Assembly (NCBI RefSeq): GCF_030646115.1
Contig: NZ_JAUSMX010000012.1
Coordinates: 122,686-186,685 of the forward strand
From: Fluviicoccus sp.
Lineage (GTDB): Bacteria > Pseudomonadota > Gammaproteobacteria > Pseudomonadales > Moraxellaceae
DNA length: 64,000 nt
Reading direction: 5' to 3'
This document shows positions 38,542 to 47,258 of this stretch, piece by piece; positions within the stretch are counted from its first letter, which is position 1; every line of letters begins with the position of its first letter. The notes under the pieces were generated by a model. It did no database searches, was not told the DNA's origin, and was given only the letters and a program-made list of their open reading frames with translations. The translations under genes and the position numbers were made by a program.

Positions 38542-38750
38542 CCACAATCAGTAAAGACGAAATCAAGGGCAAGTGGAAGCAGCATGTCGGCGCGGCCAAG
38601 ATTGCCTGGGGCAAGCTGACGGAAGACGAGTTGCTGCAACTGGAAGGCCATGAGCAGAAGCTGGCGGGGCTGGTGCAGGAACGCTATGCGATTACCCGTG
38701 ATGAGGCCGAGAAGCAGGTTCACGGATTCTTTGCGAACCTGAAGCTCTGA
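38538..38750 (+). CDS. CsbD family stress protein
   Basis: The 70-residue protein has the CsbD-like sequence MTTISKDEIKGKWKQHVGAA followed by WGKLTEDELLQLEGHEQKLAGLVQERYAITRDEAEKQV. These helical proteins are general stress proteins of unknown biochemical role. ATGA overlap couples it to the preceding gene. A hairpin follows 8 bp after the stop codon. Confidence 0.93.
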   Translation: MTTISKDEIKGKWKQHVGAAKIAWGKLTEDELLQLEGHEQKLAGLVQERYAITRDEAEKQVHGFFANLKL

Positions 38751-38758
38751 GCGGTGCG

Positions 38759-38793
38759 GAGCCTGCCGTTCGTTAACGAATGGCGGCAGGCTC
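38759..38793. terminator. Hairpin after the CsbD gene
   Basis: GAGCCTGCCG and CGGCAGGCTC form a perfect 10-bp stem around TTCGTTAACGAATGG, which itself contains TTCGTTAACGAA. There is no T run, but position right after the operon supports termination. Confidence 0.65.
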
Positions 38794-38900
38794 TGTCCGG
38801 CAAGACCGGTGCCGATATGTTGCATCATGGAACAGCAATTATACCGCCTGATATGGGATGTCTATCAAACAGGTGAGTGACATACAGGCCACAACGGGCG

Positions 38901-39317
38901 TCATTGGGTGGCGGTCGCCTTGGCGGGGGCGGGTTGGGTTAGGGGCTTTATAACGACTTGTATGTCGGGTGATGGCGGTGAATGCTCGGGAGGTGTCACC
39001 GCCGTTGCCCGCATCCTAAGGTATTCCCCCTCGGAATTCAGCATTTGCTGTTTGCCTGCTTTGACCTGCTGACGTCCTTCTTCCACTACTTTTTGCGCTT
39101 CCGCTTGTTCCTTTCTGGCGTCATCCACCCGGACTTGTCCTTTCTCCATCAGCTTATGGCCTTCGGCGACATTCTCGTTGCTCTCGTTCCATTGTTTGCC
39201 AATGTCGGCGGCCTTGTCGCCGCGAGTGGACAATTCGTCACCGAAAGTCTGCGGGGACTTGGAACATCCGGCGGCCATCATCCCGGCCAGCGCCGGGATC
39301 AGTATCCACATTTTCAT
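38901..39317 (-). CDS. Lipoprotein with heptad-like helix, paralogue 1
   Basis: The 138-residue protein has a lipoprotein signal with lipobox MAAGC (residues 13-17). A long helix rich in Lys, Glu, Gln and Asn follows (GKQWNESNENVAEGHKLMEKG and on), then a Pro-rich C-terminus. It is a clear paralogue of the protein encoded just upstream at 39406-39747 (shared STRGD, GKQWN, EKGQ, ARK and QMLNSE). Both follow an OmpA-type gene, so a cell-envelope spacer or OmpA partner role is possible. Confidence 0.75.
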   Translation of the reverse strand: MKMWILIPALAGMMAAGCSKSPQTFGDELSTRGDKAADIGKQWNESNENVAEGHKLMEKGQVRVDDARKEQAEAQKVVEEGRQQVKAGKQQMLNSEGEYLRMRATAVTPPEHSPPSPDIQVVIKPLTQPAPAKATATQ

Positions 39318-39405
39318 GGTGAAATCCTCAGGTGGAGGAGGCGGGTTATGCCTCACTGGTAACCCGGCCGGATGGTCGCACAGGACTCCGGCCGGATTTC
39401 GCTGT

Positions 39406-39747
39406 TCAGGGCTGGACAGGCGAGGGAACCGGATTCGCCCGGATTTTCTGGTAGTCGGCTTCGGAGTTGAGCATTTTCTGCGCGCTCTCGTCGATCATGC
39501 GTTGGCCGTCGACCTTCATCTGCTCGCCGTCGGTCTGGTCCTTGCGGGCGTTGTCGATCATGCGCTGGCCCTTTTCAATCATTTTCGCGCCCTTGGCCTT
39601 GGCTTCATTGCTGTCATTCCATTGCTTGCCAATGGCATTGACACTATCGCCACGGGTGGAAATCTGGTCGCCGTAGCTGGGCGGGGCGCTGGAGCAACCG
39701 GCGAAGCCCAAGGCAGCCAAAACCGGAATCAAAGTCAGGATTTTCAT
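39406..39747 (-). CDS. Lipoprotein with heptad-like helix, paralogue 2
   Basis: The 113-residue protein has a lipobox FAGC near residue 18, then YGDQISTRGDSVNAIGKQWNDSNEAKAKG and regularly spaced Lys/Glu/Asp residues in one long predicted helix. It lacks the Pro-rich tail of its paralogue. The start MKILTLIPV at 39747 is chosen because it begins the signal peptide. It lies 60 bp downstream of the OmpA-type gene. Confidence 0.75.
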   Translation of the reverse strand: MKILTLIPVLAALGFAGCSSAPPSYGDQISTRGDSVNAIGKQWNDSNEAKAKGAKMIEKGQRMIDNARKDQTDGEQMKVDGQRMIDESAQKMLNSEADYQKIRANPVPSPVQP

Positions 39748-39807
39748 GGTGTATTCCTCAAGTGTGTGGATGGAGCGGCGGCGGAATGCCGCCACTCCGG
39801 TTCGCCG

Positions 39808-41277
39808 TTATTTGGCGTAGTTGATGATGATGTTGACCCGGCGGTTTTCCTGCTGGCCTTCCAGGCTGGTGTTGTAGGCGAAGCGGCGGGTGCCGCCGAA
39901 GCCTTCAGCTTTCAGCTGGTTGGGGTTGACGCCCAGGTTGTTCACCAGGTAGTCGACCACGCTTTGCGCCCGGCGCTGGGACATGTCCATCGCCAGGGCA
40001 GCGTTGGCCTGCAGGTTGCCGGTGTGTCCTTCCACCGTAGCGCTGGCCTTGGGATTGGCCTTGAGGAAGTTCGCCACCTTGACCAGATCGCCGGTGTATT
40101 CAGGCTTCACATCGGCTTGGTCACGGTCGAATTCCATGGCCATGGCCATGGTCATGCGCGCGGGTTTTACCGTCAGCCCTTCAATGTCCGAGACACAGGC
40201 AATCACCGCATCAATCCGCCGGTTCTGCCGCTTGCCTTCCTCGGTGCTGTTGTCCACCAGCGGCCGCGTGTCGCCGTAACCCACGGCGGTCAGCCGTGTA
40301 TTGACGATCTGGAAGGTGTCCGTGAGGTAGCGCACCACGCTTTCCGCCCGGCGCCGTGACAGCTCCAGGTTGTATTCGGGCGCGCCGACATTGTCGCTGT
40401 GGCCTTCAATCACGGCGGTGGTGTCGGGATACTTCTTCATGAAGGTGCCCAGCACCGACAGCCGTTCCTTCTCCTCGCGCTGGATGTCTTCCTTGTCGAT
40501 TTCGAACTGGATGTCGAGAATGCTGCAGTACTGCTGGTTCTGCGCTGCAACCGGCACCACCACCAGCACAGGAGCCGGTGCAACCGCGACCGGCTCCTTC
40601 TCCAGCGGTGCAACCACCACCGGCACTTCTTCCCGCCCGCCAAAGCGGTAGACCACGCCCAGCGAGACCAGGTCGATGTCGCCGGTGTTGCCGACAGTGT
40701 CATCTATGCGGTAGCGCTCGGCTTCGGCGCGCACGCCCAGCGATTTCGTCACGTCATATTGCAAACCCAGCCCGACCTTGAAGTTCAGGTCGCGCTTGCT
40801 GCGGGACGGATCCAGCACATGCACCGATCCGGTCCCCGCAAAGCGGCTTTCGGTGTCGGCGTAGTTCACCCCGGCCCGGCCGAGCGCGGAAAACTTCTCC
40901 GTGATCGGCAGGATGCCGACGGCGTCCAGGTTCAGCCCCTTGACCCTGAGGCGGCCGTTCAGCGTGCCCGCCGGCAGGGTGGTGGCGGTAAACCCGTAAT
41001 CCTTCAGGTCAAAATAGCCGCCTTCCAGCGCAAAGTTGCGGTTGAACTGGTAGCCGGCCAGCAGCTTCCAGCCATGGTCGCGTCCGTCGTCGTCTATCCC
41101 GGTGGTGGTGAAGCCGTTGGCCAGCAGGCTGCTGATCAGGCGTTCGTCATCCACGATGGCCCGGGTGTTGCCGAGGCTGACGCCGCCGTACCAGCCGGTG
41201 TCACCTGCCGCCGCATACGGGCTGGCGATGATCGCCAGCGCCAGCACGCCCCGCTTCCCGATAGTCATGAGTTTCAT
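39808..41277 (-). CDS. OmpA-family porin with two C-terminal OmpA domains
   Basis: The 489-residue protein has a signal peptide (ending YAAAG) and an N-terminal eight-strand OmpA-type barrel (residues 25-215, with GWYGGVSLGNTRA and VSLGVVYRFGG). A Val/Pro/Ala linker follows, then two OmpA/MotB peptidoglycan-binding domains. The first has EGHSDNVGAPEYNLELSRRR, with TAVGYGDTRPL and RQNRRIDAVI; the second has VEGHTGNLQANAALAMDMSQ and ENRRVNIIINYAK. It links the outer membrane to peptidoglycan. Two OmpA domains in one protein is unusual; the second has lost some consensus residues. Confidence 0.88.
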   Translation of the reverse strand: MKLMTIGKRGVLALAIIASPYAAAGDTGWYGGVSLGNTRAIVDDERLISSLLANGFTTTGIDDDGRDHGWKLLAGYQFNRNFALEGGYFDLKDYGFTATTLPAGTLNGRLRVKGLNLDAVGILPITEKFSALGRAGVNYADTESRFAGTGSVHVLDPSRSKRDLNFKVGLGLQYDVTKSLGVRAEAERYRIDDTVGNTGDIDLVSLGVVYRFGGREEVPVVVAPLEKEPVAVAPAPVLVVVPVAAQNQQYCSILDIQFEIDKEDIQREEKERLSVLGTFMKKYPDTTAVIEGHSDNVGAPEYNLELSRRRAESVVRYLTDTFQIVNTRLTAVGYGDTRPLVDNSTEEGKRQNRRIDAVIACVSDIEGLTVKPARMTMAMAMEFDRDQADVKPEYTGDLVKVANFLKANPKASATVEGHTGNLQANAALAMDMSQRRAQSVVDYLVNNLGVNPNQLKAEGFGGTRRFAYNTSLEGQQENRRVNIIINYAK

Positions 41278-41293
41278 GGTTTTCTCCTCAGCC

Positions 41294-44200
41294 TTACGGG
41301 GCCGGTACGTTGATGACGGTGTTGGTCATGGTGACTGAGGCGTTCAGCCCCACCGCCCGGCCATTGAGGGTCACGATGGCCACGTTGCCGACCGTCGAGA
41401 ACGAAACGGCCGCCGAGGCCATGATGTTGCCGACCATGGTGCCGCCGCCTGCCGCGTTGATCGTGGCGGAGGTGCCGACATGCCAGTAGACATTCTTGGC
41501 CTGCGCGCCGTTGATCAGGATGATGCTGCGCGGAGCACCCGGAGCGCCGACGGTGAGCGAGGTGGCGGTCTGGAACACCCAGACCGCATTCGCATCGCCT
41601 TGTGCGTCCAGGGTGAGGTCCGAACCGGTGATGCCGAAGGAACCGCCTGCCGCCTGGTAGATACCGGGTGCCAGGGTCAGTCCGCCCAACTGGCCTGCAC
41701 CAGGATCGGTGCCGCCGGGCATCAGGCCCGGGGCCAGCTTGTTGAAGGCGGTCTGGGCATCAGCCCGGGCTTGGGTGGCGACGCTGCAAGCTACCGGATT
41801 GACGGCAGCAGCAGTGGGGCCGGTGGTGGACACGGTGCAGGTATAGATCTTGCCGTTCACGGCGCCTTGATTGGAGCCGGTCTGGGTGTAGATATCATTT
41901 GCTGAATCGTGGAAACCGGTGATGGCCGAGGTGGAGACCGCCGTGGTGCCGAGGTCGCCGCCAATCACGGTCAAGGTACCGGCATTGGTGGTGCCCGCGC
42001 CGCCGCCGAGATTGCCGAACGAGGCTGCTGTGCCGAGGTCCGTCCCGCTACCGCAGGGCTGGGTGCCGGTGGTGAAGCTCCAGACCTTGTTCAGGGCCAG
42101 GCCGTTTCCGGCCAGATCCTTGGCTCCGGTGGTGACGGTGGCGGTGTAGTTGGTGTTGCCCAGAAGGTCCGCCGCCGGAGTCAGTGTCGCAATCCGGTTG
42201 AGGACATCATAGGTCACGGTTCCGGCCGCCAGAGCGCCGCCACTCACCTTGAGGGTCAGGGTGGAGCTGGTGAGGGTGAACGGGTCCATGTTCTCGCTGA
42301 AGGTGGCGTTGACGGTCTTCTGCAGGCAGAGACCGGTCGCCAGATCCAGCGGGTTGACCTTGGTCACTGTTGGCGGGGTGGTGTCCGGAGCGGCACCGGT
42401 GGTGAAGGTCCATACAACATTGTTGAGCAAGGCGTTGTCCGCCAGATCCCGTGCGCCCGTGGTGGCCGTCACCGTGAACAGCGTGGCGAACGGCAGCGGG
42501 GCGTTGGGGGTAAAGGTGGCGGTTTTCGCACCGGCGGCATAGGTCACGGTTCCGTTCACCAGGGTCGCGCCGGGTCCTTGCAGGATCAGCGTGTTGCCGG
42601 AGATGGTGAGCGGGTCCATGGCTTCGCTGAAAGTGGCGATGACCTTGGCGTTGCTGGCGACAGCCGTTGCACCGTCATTCGGTACCTGCAGCGTGACGGT
42701 GGGGCGGGTGGTGTCCGGGGCAGCCCCGGTGGTGAAGTTCCAGACGTTGTTGGCAGCCATCGCATTCCCGGCCAGATCCTTCGCGCCGGTGCTGACGGTG
42801 GCGGTAAACAGCGTACCGGCCGGCAGGTTGGCGTTCGGGGTGAAGGTCAGGGTGCGTGCGGCAGCGGCGTAGTTGATGACACCGTTGACGACCGTAGCTC
42901 CCGGCCCTTTCAGGCTGAAGTTGCCGCTGACCATCGTTGCCGGGTCCATGTCTTCGTTGAAGGTCGCAATGACCTTGGCGTTGAAGGCTACTCCGGTGGC
43001 GGCGTTGGTCGGGACTTCCAGTGTCACCAGGGGTGGCGTAGTGTCCGGGGTGGCGCTGGTGCTGAAAGTCCAGCCGGAGTTGTTGGTCATGGCGTTACCG
43101 GCCAGATCCTTTGCGCCGGTGGTGACCGTCACCGTGTAGAGATTGCCGGTGGCCAGCGTGGCCGGGGCAGTGGGGGTGAAGGTGGCGGTGCGTGCACCAA
43201 CAGCGTAAGTGACCGTGCCGACGATCGGGGTTGCGCCCGGGCCTTGCAGGATCACGGTGTTGCCGGTAATGGTCAGCGGGTCCATGTCTTCACTGAAGGT
43301 CGCAATGACTTTCGAGTTGGACGGAACATTGACGGCGCCGGCGGCCGGAACCTTGAGGGTCACGGTTGGCGGGGTGGTGTCGGCCGTGATGCCGGTCGTG
43401 AATGACCAGACAGCATTCCCGGTCATGGCATTCCCGGCCAGATCCTTCGCGCCGGTGCTGACGGTGGCGGTAAACAGCGTACCGGCCGGCAGATTGGCGT
43501 TCGGGGTGAAGGTCAGGGTGCGCGCAGCGGCAGCGTAGTTGATGGTTCCGTTGACGACGGTGGCGCCCGGGCCCTTCAGGCTGAAGTTGGCGCCGACCAT
43601 CGTGGCGGGGTCCATGTCTTCATCAAAAGTGGCAATCACCTTGCTGTTGAAAGCGACACCGGTTGCGCCTGCAGTCGGAACCTTGAGGGTCACGGTGGGC
43701 GGTGTGGTGTCCGGGGTGGCGCTGGTGCTGAAGGTCCAGCCGGCGTTGTTGGTCATGGCGTTACCGGCCAGGTCCTTCGCGCCGGTGGTGACCGTCACCG
43801 TGTAGAGATTGCCGGTGGCCAGCGTAGCCGGGGCGGTGGGGGTGAAGGTCGCGGTGCGTGCGCCAACGGCATAAGTTATGGTGCCAACGATCGGGGTTGC
43901 GCCCGGGCCTTGCAGGATCACGGTATTGCCGGTGATGGTCAGTGGGTCCATGTCTTCACTGAAGGTCGCAATGACTTTCGAGTTGGACGGAACATTGACA
44001 GCACTAGCCGCCGGAACCTTGAGGGTGACGGTGGGCGGGGCAATGTCCGGCGCTGCGCCGGTGGTGAAGGTCCAGACGGCATTCGCGGCCAGTAACGGCG
44101 TCGCGATATTGCCGGCCAGGGTGTTGCCGGCCAGATCCTTCGCGCCCGTGTTCACGGTAGCCGTATAGACGGTGCCGGAAGTCAGGACGACGGGAGTGGT

Positions 44201-45565
44201 CGGAATCAGGATCGCGGTGCGTGCGCCGACCGCATAGCTGACCATGCCGGTCACCGGAGTCACGCCGGGGCCGGTCAGGGTAAACGAGCTTTCGTTCAGC
44301 GACAGCGGATCCATGTCCTCGTTGAAGGTGGCGGTGATGCGGCTGTTCAGCGCAATCCCGGTGGCCCCGGCGGCCGGAGCCTTGAGGGTGACGGTGGGAC
44401 GGGTGGTGTCGGGTGCCACGCCGGTGCGGAAAGACCACACGGCATCGCTGGCGGCCGGCAGCAGGGCCGGGTCGCCGGACAGGCCGTTACCCGCCAGGTC
44501 GGTGGCGTCACTTGTGACCGTGACGGTCATCAGCGTTGAAGCAGGCAGGGTGGCCGGATTGGCGGGAATGAAGGTCGCCGTTCTTGCGCCCACCGCGTAG
44601 GTGACGGTGCCGGTAATGGCCACGTTGCCCGGACCCTTCACCAACAGGTTGGCGGTGGTCATGGTGGCCGGGTTCATGTCTTCACTGAAGGTGGCGATCA
44701 CCCGTGAATTGATGGCGACATCGGTAGCACCGGTCGTGGGCACCTTGAGGGTGACCGTGGGACGGGTGATGTCCGGGGCGGGGCCGGTGGTGAAGCTCCA
44801 GCCGACGTTGGCAGTCATGGCGTTGCCCGCCAGGTCCTTCGCGCCTGTGGTCACCGTCGCCGTAAACACCGAGCCTGCCGACAGGGTGGCCGGGTTGCTG
44901 GGGGTGAAGGTCGCGGTGCGCGCACCGGCGGCATAGCTGACCACACCGCTGACGGGGCCGGCGGCAGGGCCTTGCAGGATCACGGTGTTGCCGTTGATGG
45001 TGGCCGGGTCCATGTCCTCGTTGAAGGTGGCAATGACCCGGGCGTTAAACGGCACACCGGTTTCGGAAGGGGAAGGCACTTTCACCGTCACCCGGGGCGG
45101 CGTGATATCCGGCGCCGGACCGGTGACAAAGGTCCAGACAAAGGCCTTTTCCATGGCCAGGCCGGTGGTGTCCTTGACGCCGGTGGAAATGGTGGCGGCG
45201 CAGGTGGTGTTGGCGGGCAGCACAGCGCCCGGTGCAAATGTTACCGTGCGGCTGGGCGCAACGTAGGTCACGTTACCCGCCACCGGTACACCGGCGGGGC
45301 AGGCGACGGTAAAGGCCGACGCCCCGATGGAAGCGGGGTTCATGTCCTTGCTGAAGGTGGCGGTGAGCTTGCTGTTGAGGGCCACGTCAATGACGGGCGG
45401 AGTGGAGGCCAGCGGCGCGGTGACCGTGACCGTGGGGGCGAGAGAGGCAACGCTGCCGCTCTCTCCGAAGATGGAGTCCGGACCGCCGCAACCCGCCACC
45501 AATGCACTGAGCATCAGTATCGGGAATTTGGGCAGGTGTCCGGCGTGGTACGCGATTTTTTTCAT
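41294..45565 (-). CDS. Surface lipoprotein: ten SbsA Ig-like repeats plus ice-binding-like domain (DUF3494)
   Basis: The 1423-residue protein has a lipoprotein signal (MKKIAYHAGHLPKFPILMLS, lipobox ALVAGC near residue 27). Ten Ig-like (Big_5/SbsA) repeats of about 110 residues follow, each with a core like SKVIATFSEDMDP and GAKDLAGNAM. From about residue 1175 there is a C-terminal beta-helical DUF3494 domain (DLGTAASFGNLGG, LAPGIYQAAGG, VYWHVGTSATI, GNIMASAAVSFSTVGNV). DUF3494 includes ice-binding proteins and adhesins. A surface adhesin or ice-binding role is inferred. Repeats 5-6 and 7-8 are nearly identical. The stop lies 16 bp before the OmpA-type start. Confidence 0.87.
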   Translation of the reverse strand: MKKIAYHAGHLPKFPILMLSALVAGCGGPDSIFGESGSVASLAPTVTVTAPLASTPPVIDVALNSKLTATFSKDMNPASIGASAFTVACPAGVPVAGNVTYVAPSRTVTFAPGAVLPANTTCAATISTGVKDTTGLAMEKAFVWTFVTGPAPDITPPRVTVKVPSPSETGVPFNARVIATFNEDMDPATINGNTVILQGPAAGPVSGVVSYAAGARTATFTPSNPATLSAGSVFTATVTTGAKDLAGNAMTANVGWSFTTGPAPDITRPTVTLKVPTTGATDVAINSRVIATFSEDMNPATMTTANLLVKGPGNVAITGTVTYAVGARTATFIPANPATLPASTLMTVTVTSDATDLAGNGLSGDPALLPAASDAVWSFRTGVAPDTTRPTVTLKAPAAGATGIALNSRITATFNEDMDPLSLNESSFTLTGPGVTPVTGMVSYAVGARTAILIPTTPVVLTSGTVYTATVNTGAKDLAGNTLAGNIATPLLAANAVWTFTTGAAPDIAPPTVTLKVPAASAVNVPSNSKVIATFSEDMDPLTITGNTVILQGPGATPIVGTITYAVGARTATFTPTAPATLATGNLYTVTVTTGAKDLAGNAMTNNAGWTFSTSATPDTTPPTVTLKVPTAGATGVAFNSKVIATFDEDMDPATMVGANFSLKGPGATVVNGTINYAAAARTLTFTPNANLPAGTLFTATVSTGAKDLAGNAMTGNAVWSFTTGITADTTPPTVTLKVPAAGAVNVPSNSKVIATFSEDMDPLTITGNTVILQGPGATPIVGTVTYAVGARTATFTPTAPATLATGNLYTVTVTTGAKDLAGNAMTNNSGWTFSTSATPDTTPPLVTLEVPTNAATGVAFNAKVIATFNEDMDPATMVSGNFSLKGPGATVVNGVINYAAAARTLTFTPNANLPAGTLFTATVSTGAKDLAGNAMAANNVWNFTTGAAPDTTRPTVTLQVPNDGATAVASNAKVIATFSEAMDPLTISGNTLILQGPGATLVNGTVTYAAGAKTATFTPNAPLPFATLFTVTATTGARDLADNALLNNVVWTFTTGAAPDTTPPTVTKVNPLDLATGLCLQKTVNATFSENMDPFTLTSSTLTLKVSGGALAAGTVTYDVLNRIATLTPAADLLGNTNYTATVTTGAKDLAGNGLALNKVWSFTTGTQPCGSGTDLGTAASFGNLGGGAGTTNAGTLTVIGGDLGTTAVSTSAITGFHDSANDIYTQTGSNQGAVNGKIYTCTVSTTGPTAAAVNPVACSVATQARADAQTAFNKLAPGLMPGGTDPGAGQLGGLTLAPGIYQAAGGSFGITGSDLTLDAQGDANAVWVFQTATSLTVGAPGAPRSIILINGAQAKNVYWHVGTSATINAAGGGTMVGNIMASAAVSFSTVGNVAIVTLNGRAVGLNASVTMTNTVINVPAP

Positions 45566-45799
45566 TATCGACATCCTGTGCAGGTAAAAGGAGGACCATT
45601 AAAATCCAGGGAATTTCCGTGATGAAATCCTGAGGGTTTTAATGTTCCGGAAAATAAAAGCCCAGTAATCGAAATACCCCGGGAGCACATAAAGTATTCC
45701 AAGGGTATTGTCGATCCGGACTGGTGTTCGGGTTTGACCGGAGGCGGTGTCCTGAGAGAAAAGACCGGCTCCGGTGGATAACCCGCGTATACCGGCATG

Positions 45800-45946
45800 C
45801 TATAAGCGACGTCCCTGTATCAGTCGCACCAGTATGACCACTACCGCAATCACCAGCAGAACGTGAATAAATCCACCCATGGTGTTGGAGGACACCAGGC
45901 CTACCAGCCACAGGGCGACCAGGACGACAGCAACGGTTTCCAGCAT
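45800..45946 (-). CDS. lmo0937-family small membrane protein
   Basis: The 48-residue peptide MLETVAVVLVALWLVGLVSS followed by NTMGGFIHVLLVIAVVVILVRLIQGRRL has two hydrophobic helices and a basic C-terminus. It matches the lmo0937/DUF5670 family of short stress-associated membrane proteins. The start at 45946 begins the first helix. It lies in a run of minus-strand envelope-stress genes. Confidence 0.85.
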   Translation of the reverse strand: MLETVAVVLVALWLVGLVSSNTMGGFIHVLLVIAVVVILVRLIQGRRL

Positions 45947-46006
45947 GGTGTTTTCCTCAGTAGTGACAATCTCCGGCGACGGGTTCAACCGCCGCCGGGC
46001 GGCTCT

Positions 46007-46297
46007 TCAGGACTTGAACTTGTCCTTGGTTTCGCTGAAGGTGGTCTTCAGTGAAACCCAAGCCGACTCAACGCCGGACTTGACCGATTCCCAAGCCTCT
46101 TCACTGGCGGCGCCCAGCTCCACCAGCTTTTTTTGCGCTTCATCAATGCCGTGCTCCAGGGTTTCCACCTGCTTGTGCATGGCAATCTGCGCATCTGCCG
46201 TTTCAATCTCGGCCCTGGCTTTCAATTTGCCGATATCGGCTTTCCATTCATCCAATTGCGCCTGGAATTTTTGCTTGTACAGTTCTTGAGTACTCAT
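46007..46297 (-). CDS. Coiled-coil stress protein (sll1863-like)
   Basis: The 96-residue protein is almost entirely helical with heptad periodicity: LYKQKFQAQLDEWKADIGKL and HKQVETLEHGIDEAQKKLVEL, then a C-terminal ESVKSGVESAWVSLKTTFSE amphipathic segment. It resembles the small sll1863-type stress proteins. There is no signal peptide. It lies 17 bp downstream of the beta-barrel gene and is probably cotranscribed with it. Confidence 0.75.
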   Translation of the reverse strand: MSTQELYKQKFQAQLDEWKADIGKLKARAEIETADAQIAMHKQVETLEHGIDEAQKKLVELGAASEEAWESVKSGVESAWVSLKTTFSETKDKFKS

Positions 46298-46314
46298 GAC
46301 GGTTGTCCTTCAGG

Positions 46315-46878
46315 TTAGAAAAAGTTGTATTGCAGGGTGGCGGAGAGGTTATCGACGTCGGAGTTATCCATCGCGAAACGTTCATATTCAGTGCGGATAA
46401 CCAGATGGTCGGTGACCATAAAGCGCAGGCCCAAACCCAAAGTCAGGTCAGTGCCTTTTTGATGGAGGCTGATGCCGCTGAACAGATTATCGGTTTCCCA
46501 GAACAGTGCGCCGACCTTGCCATAAGGCGTCATCGAGCTGCCCTGCATGAAATCCATGGTGGCGCCGGCGGTCCAGCCGCTGGCCTTGATGCGGTCAGTG
46601 TTTTTGTCCGCCGCGCCGAAATCAACGTATTGGGCTTCTATCGACAGCGCCTGGTTGATCTTGGTGCCGAGAATGGCCTTCCACGAGACGCGGCTTTCGG
46701 TGAGGTCATTGTTGGCGTTGGTGAAGTCCTCGCCGTTAATGCGGCCATATCCGACGCCGTAACCGATATAGGTATAGCTGCCGGGCGCTTTATCCTGATA
46801 AGCGGCCAGACTGGTTTGCGAGAACCCGGAAAGGACACACAAAGCCAGAAGTGGTATGGCGCGTTTAAAAGTTTTCAT
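46315..46878 (-). CDS. Outer-membrane beta-barrel protein
   Basis: The 187-residue protein has a signal peptide (MKTFKRAIPLLALCVLSGFS...SLAA). Alternating amphipathic strands follow, such as YTYIGYGVGYGRING, QALSIEAQYVDFGAAD and LTLGLGLRFMVTDHLVIRTEYERF, ending in LSATLQYNFF. The terminal Phe is the usual outer-membrane assembly signal. It has the OmpA/OmpW-like eight-strand barrel length and no peptidoglycan-binding domain. Confidence 0.85.
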   Translation of the reverse strand: MKTFKRAIPLLALCVLSGFSQTSLAAYQDKAPGSYTYIGYGVGYGRINGEDFTNANNDLTESRVSWKAILGTKINQALSIEAQYVDFGAADKNTDRIKASGWTAGATMDFMQGSSMTPYGKVGALFWETDNLFSGISLHQKGTDLTLGLGLRFMVTDHLVIRTEYERFAMDNSDVDNLSATLQYNFF

Positions 46879-47258
46879 GATGAACCTCATTGGTGGATCA
46901 AGTGCGGTACGGGTCCTGTTGACCAGTGTTTCGCTCCTTGATCAGTCCTGGTCCCGGTAAAGGCCGGGAACCGTATTCGTTTTTGCTCTCAGGCATACTC
47001 GGCTTCCCACCTCAAGGAGTCTGTGCGTTAACGAACCTAAACAATTTTTTTGGGCCGGTGCGGCCATGCTGCCGCGCTCATCTCTGTTAGGCCCTGCTGC
47101 TCAATGTTTTCAGCATCACATCCGGTGGATGGGGAACCCGGGTGGGGCCTTAAGCGCGTTAGCGCACCGACACCGCCTCCGGCTGTCTCTAGTGTTCAGC
47201 CGGTACTGTTCCGGCTCTGACAATGCGGACCAACCCTCATCCCTCAAGGAAGTTTTTT
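46879..47258. other. Intergenic region between divergent beta-barrel and BON genes
   Basis: About 380 bp without a convincing gene. It holds the promoter regions of two divergent stress genes, the sequence GTGCGTTAACGAAC near 47024 (related to the TTCGTTAACGAA at 38769), and the second copy of the 21-bp motif at 47147-47167. A short reading at 47066-47455 overlaps the BON gene and is not supported. Confidence 0.6.
47147..47167. promoter_or_regulatory. 21-bp stress-cluster motif, copy 2
   Basis: It begins GCCTTAAGCGCGT and ends CGCAC, and differs from copy 1 at only two of 21 positions. It lies 92 bp before the BON-protein start codon, almost the same distance as copy 1 from its gene. Confidence 0.5.
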
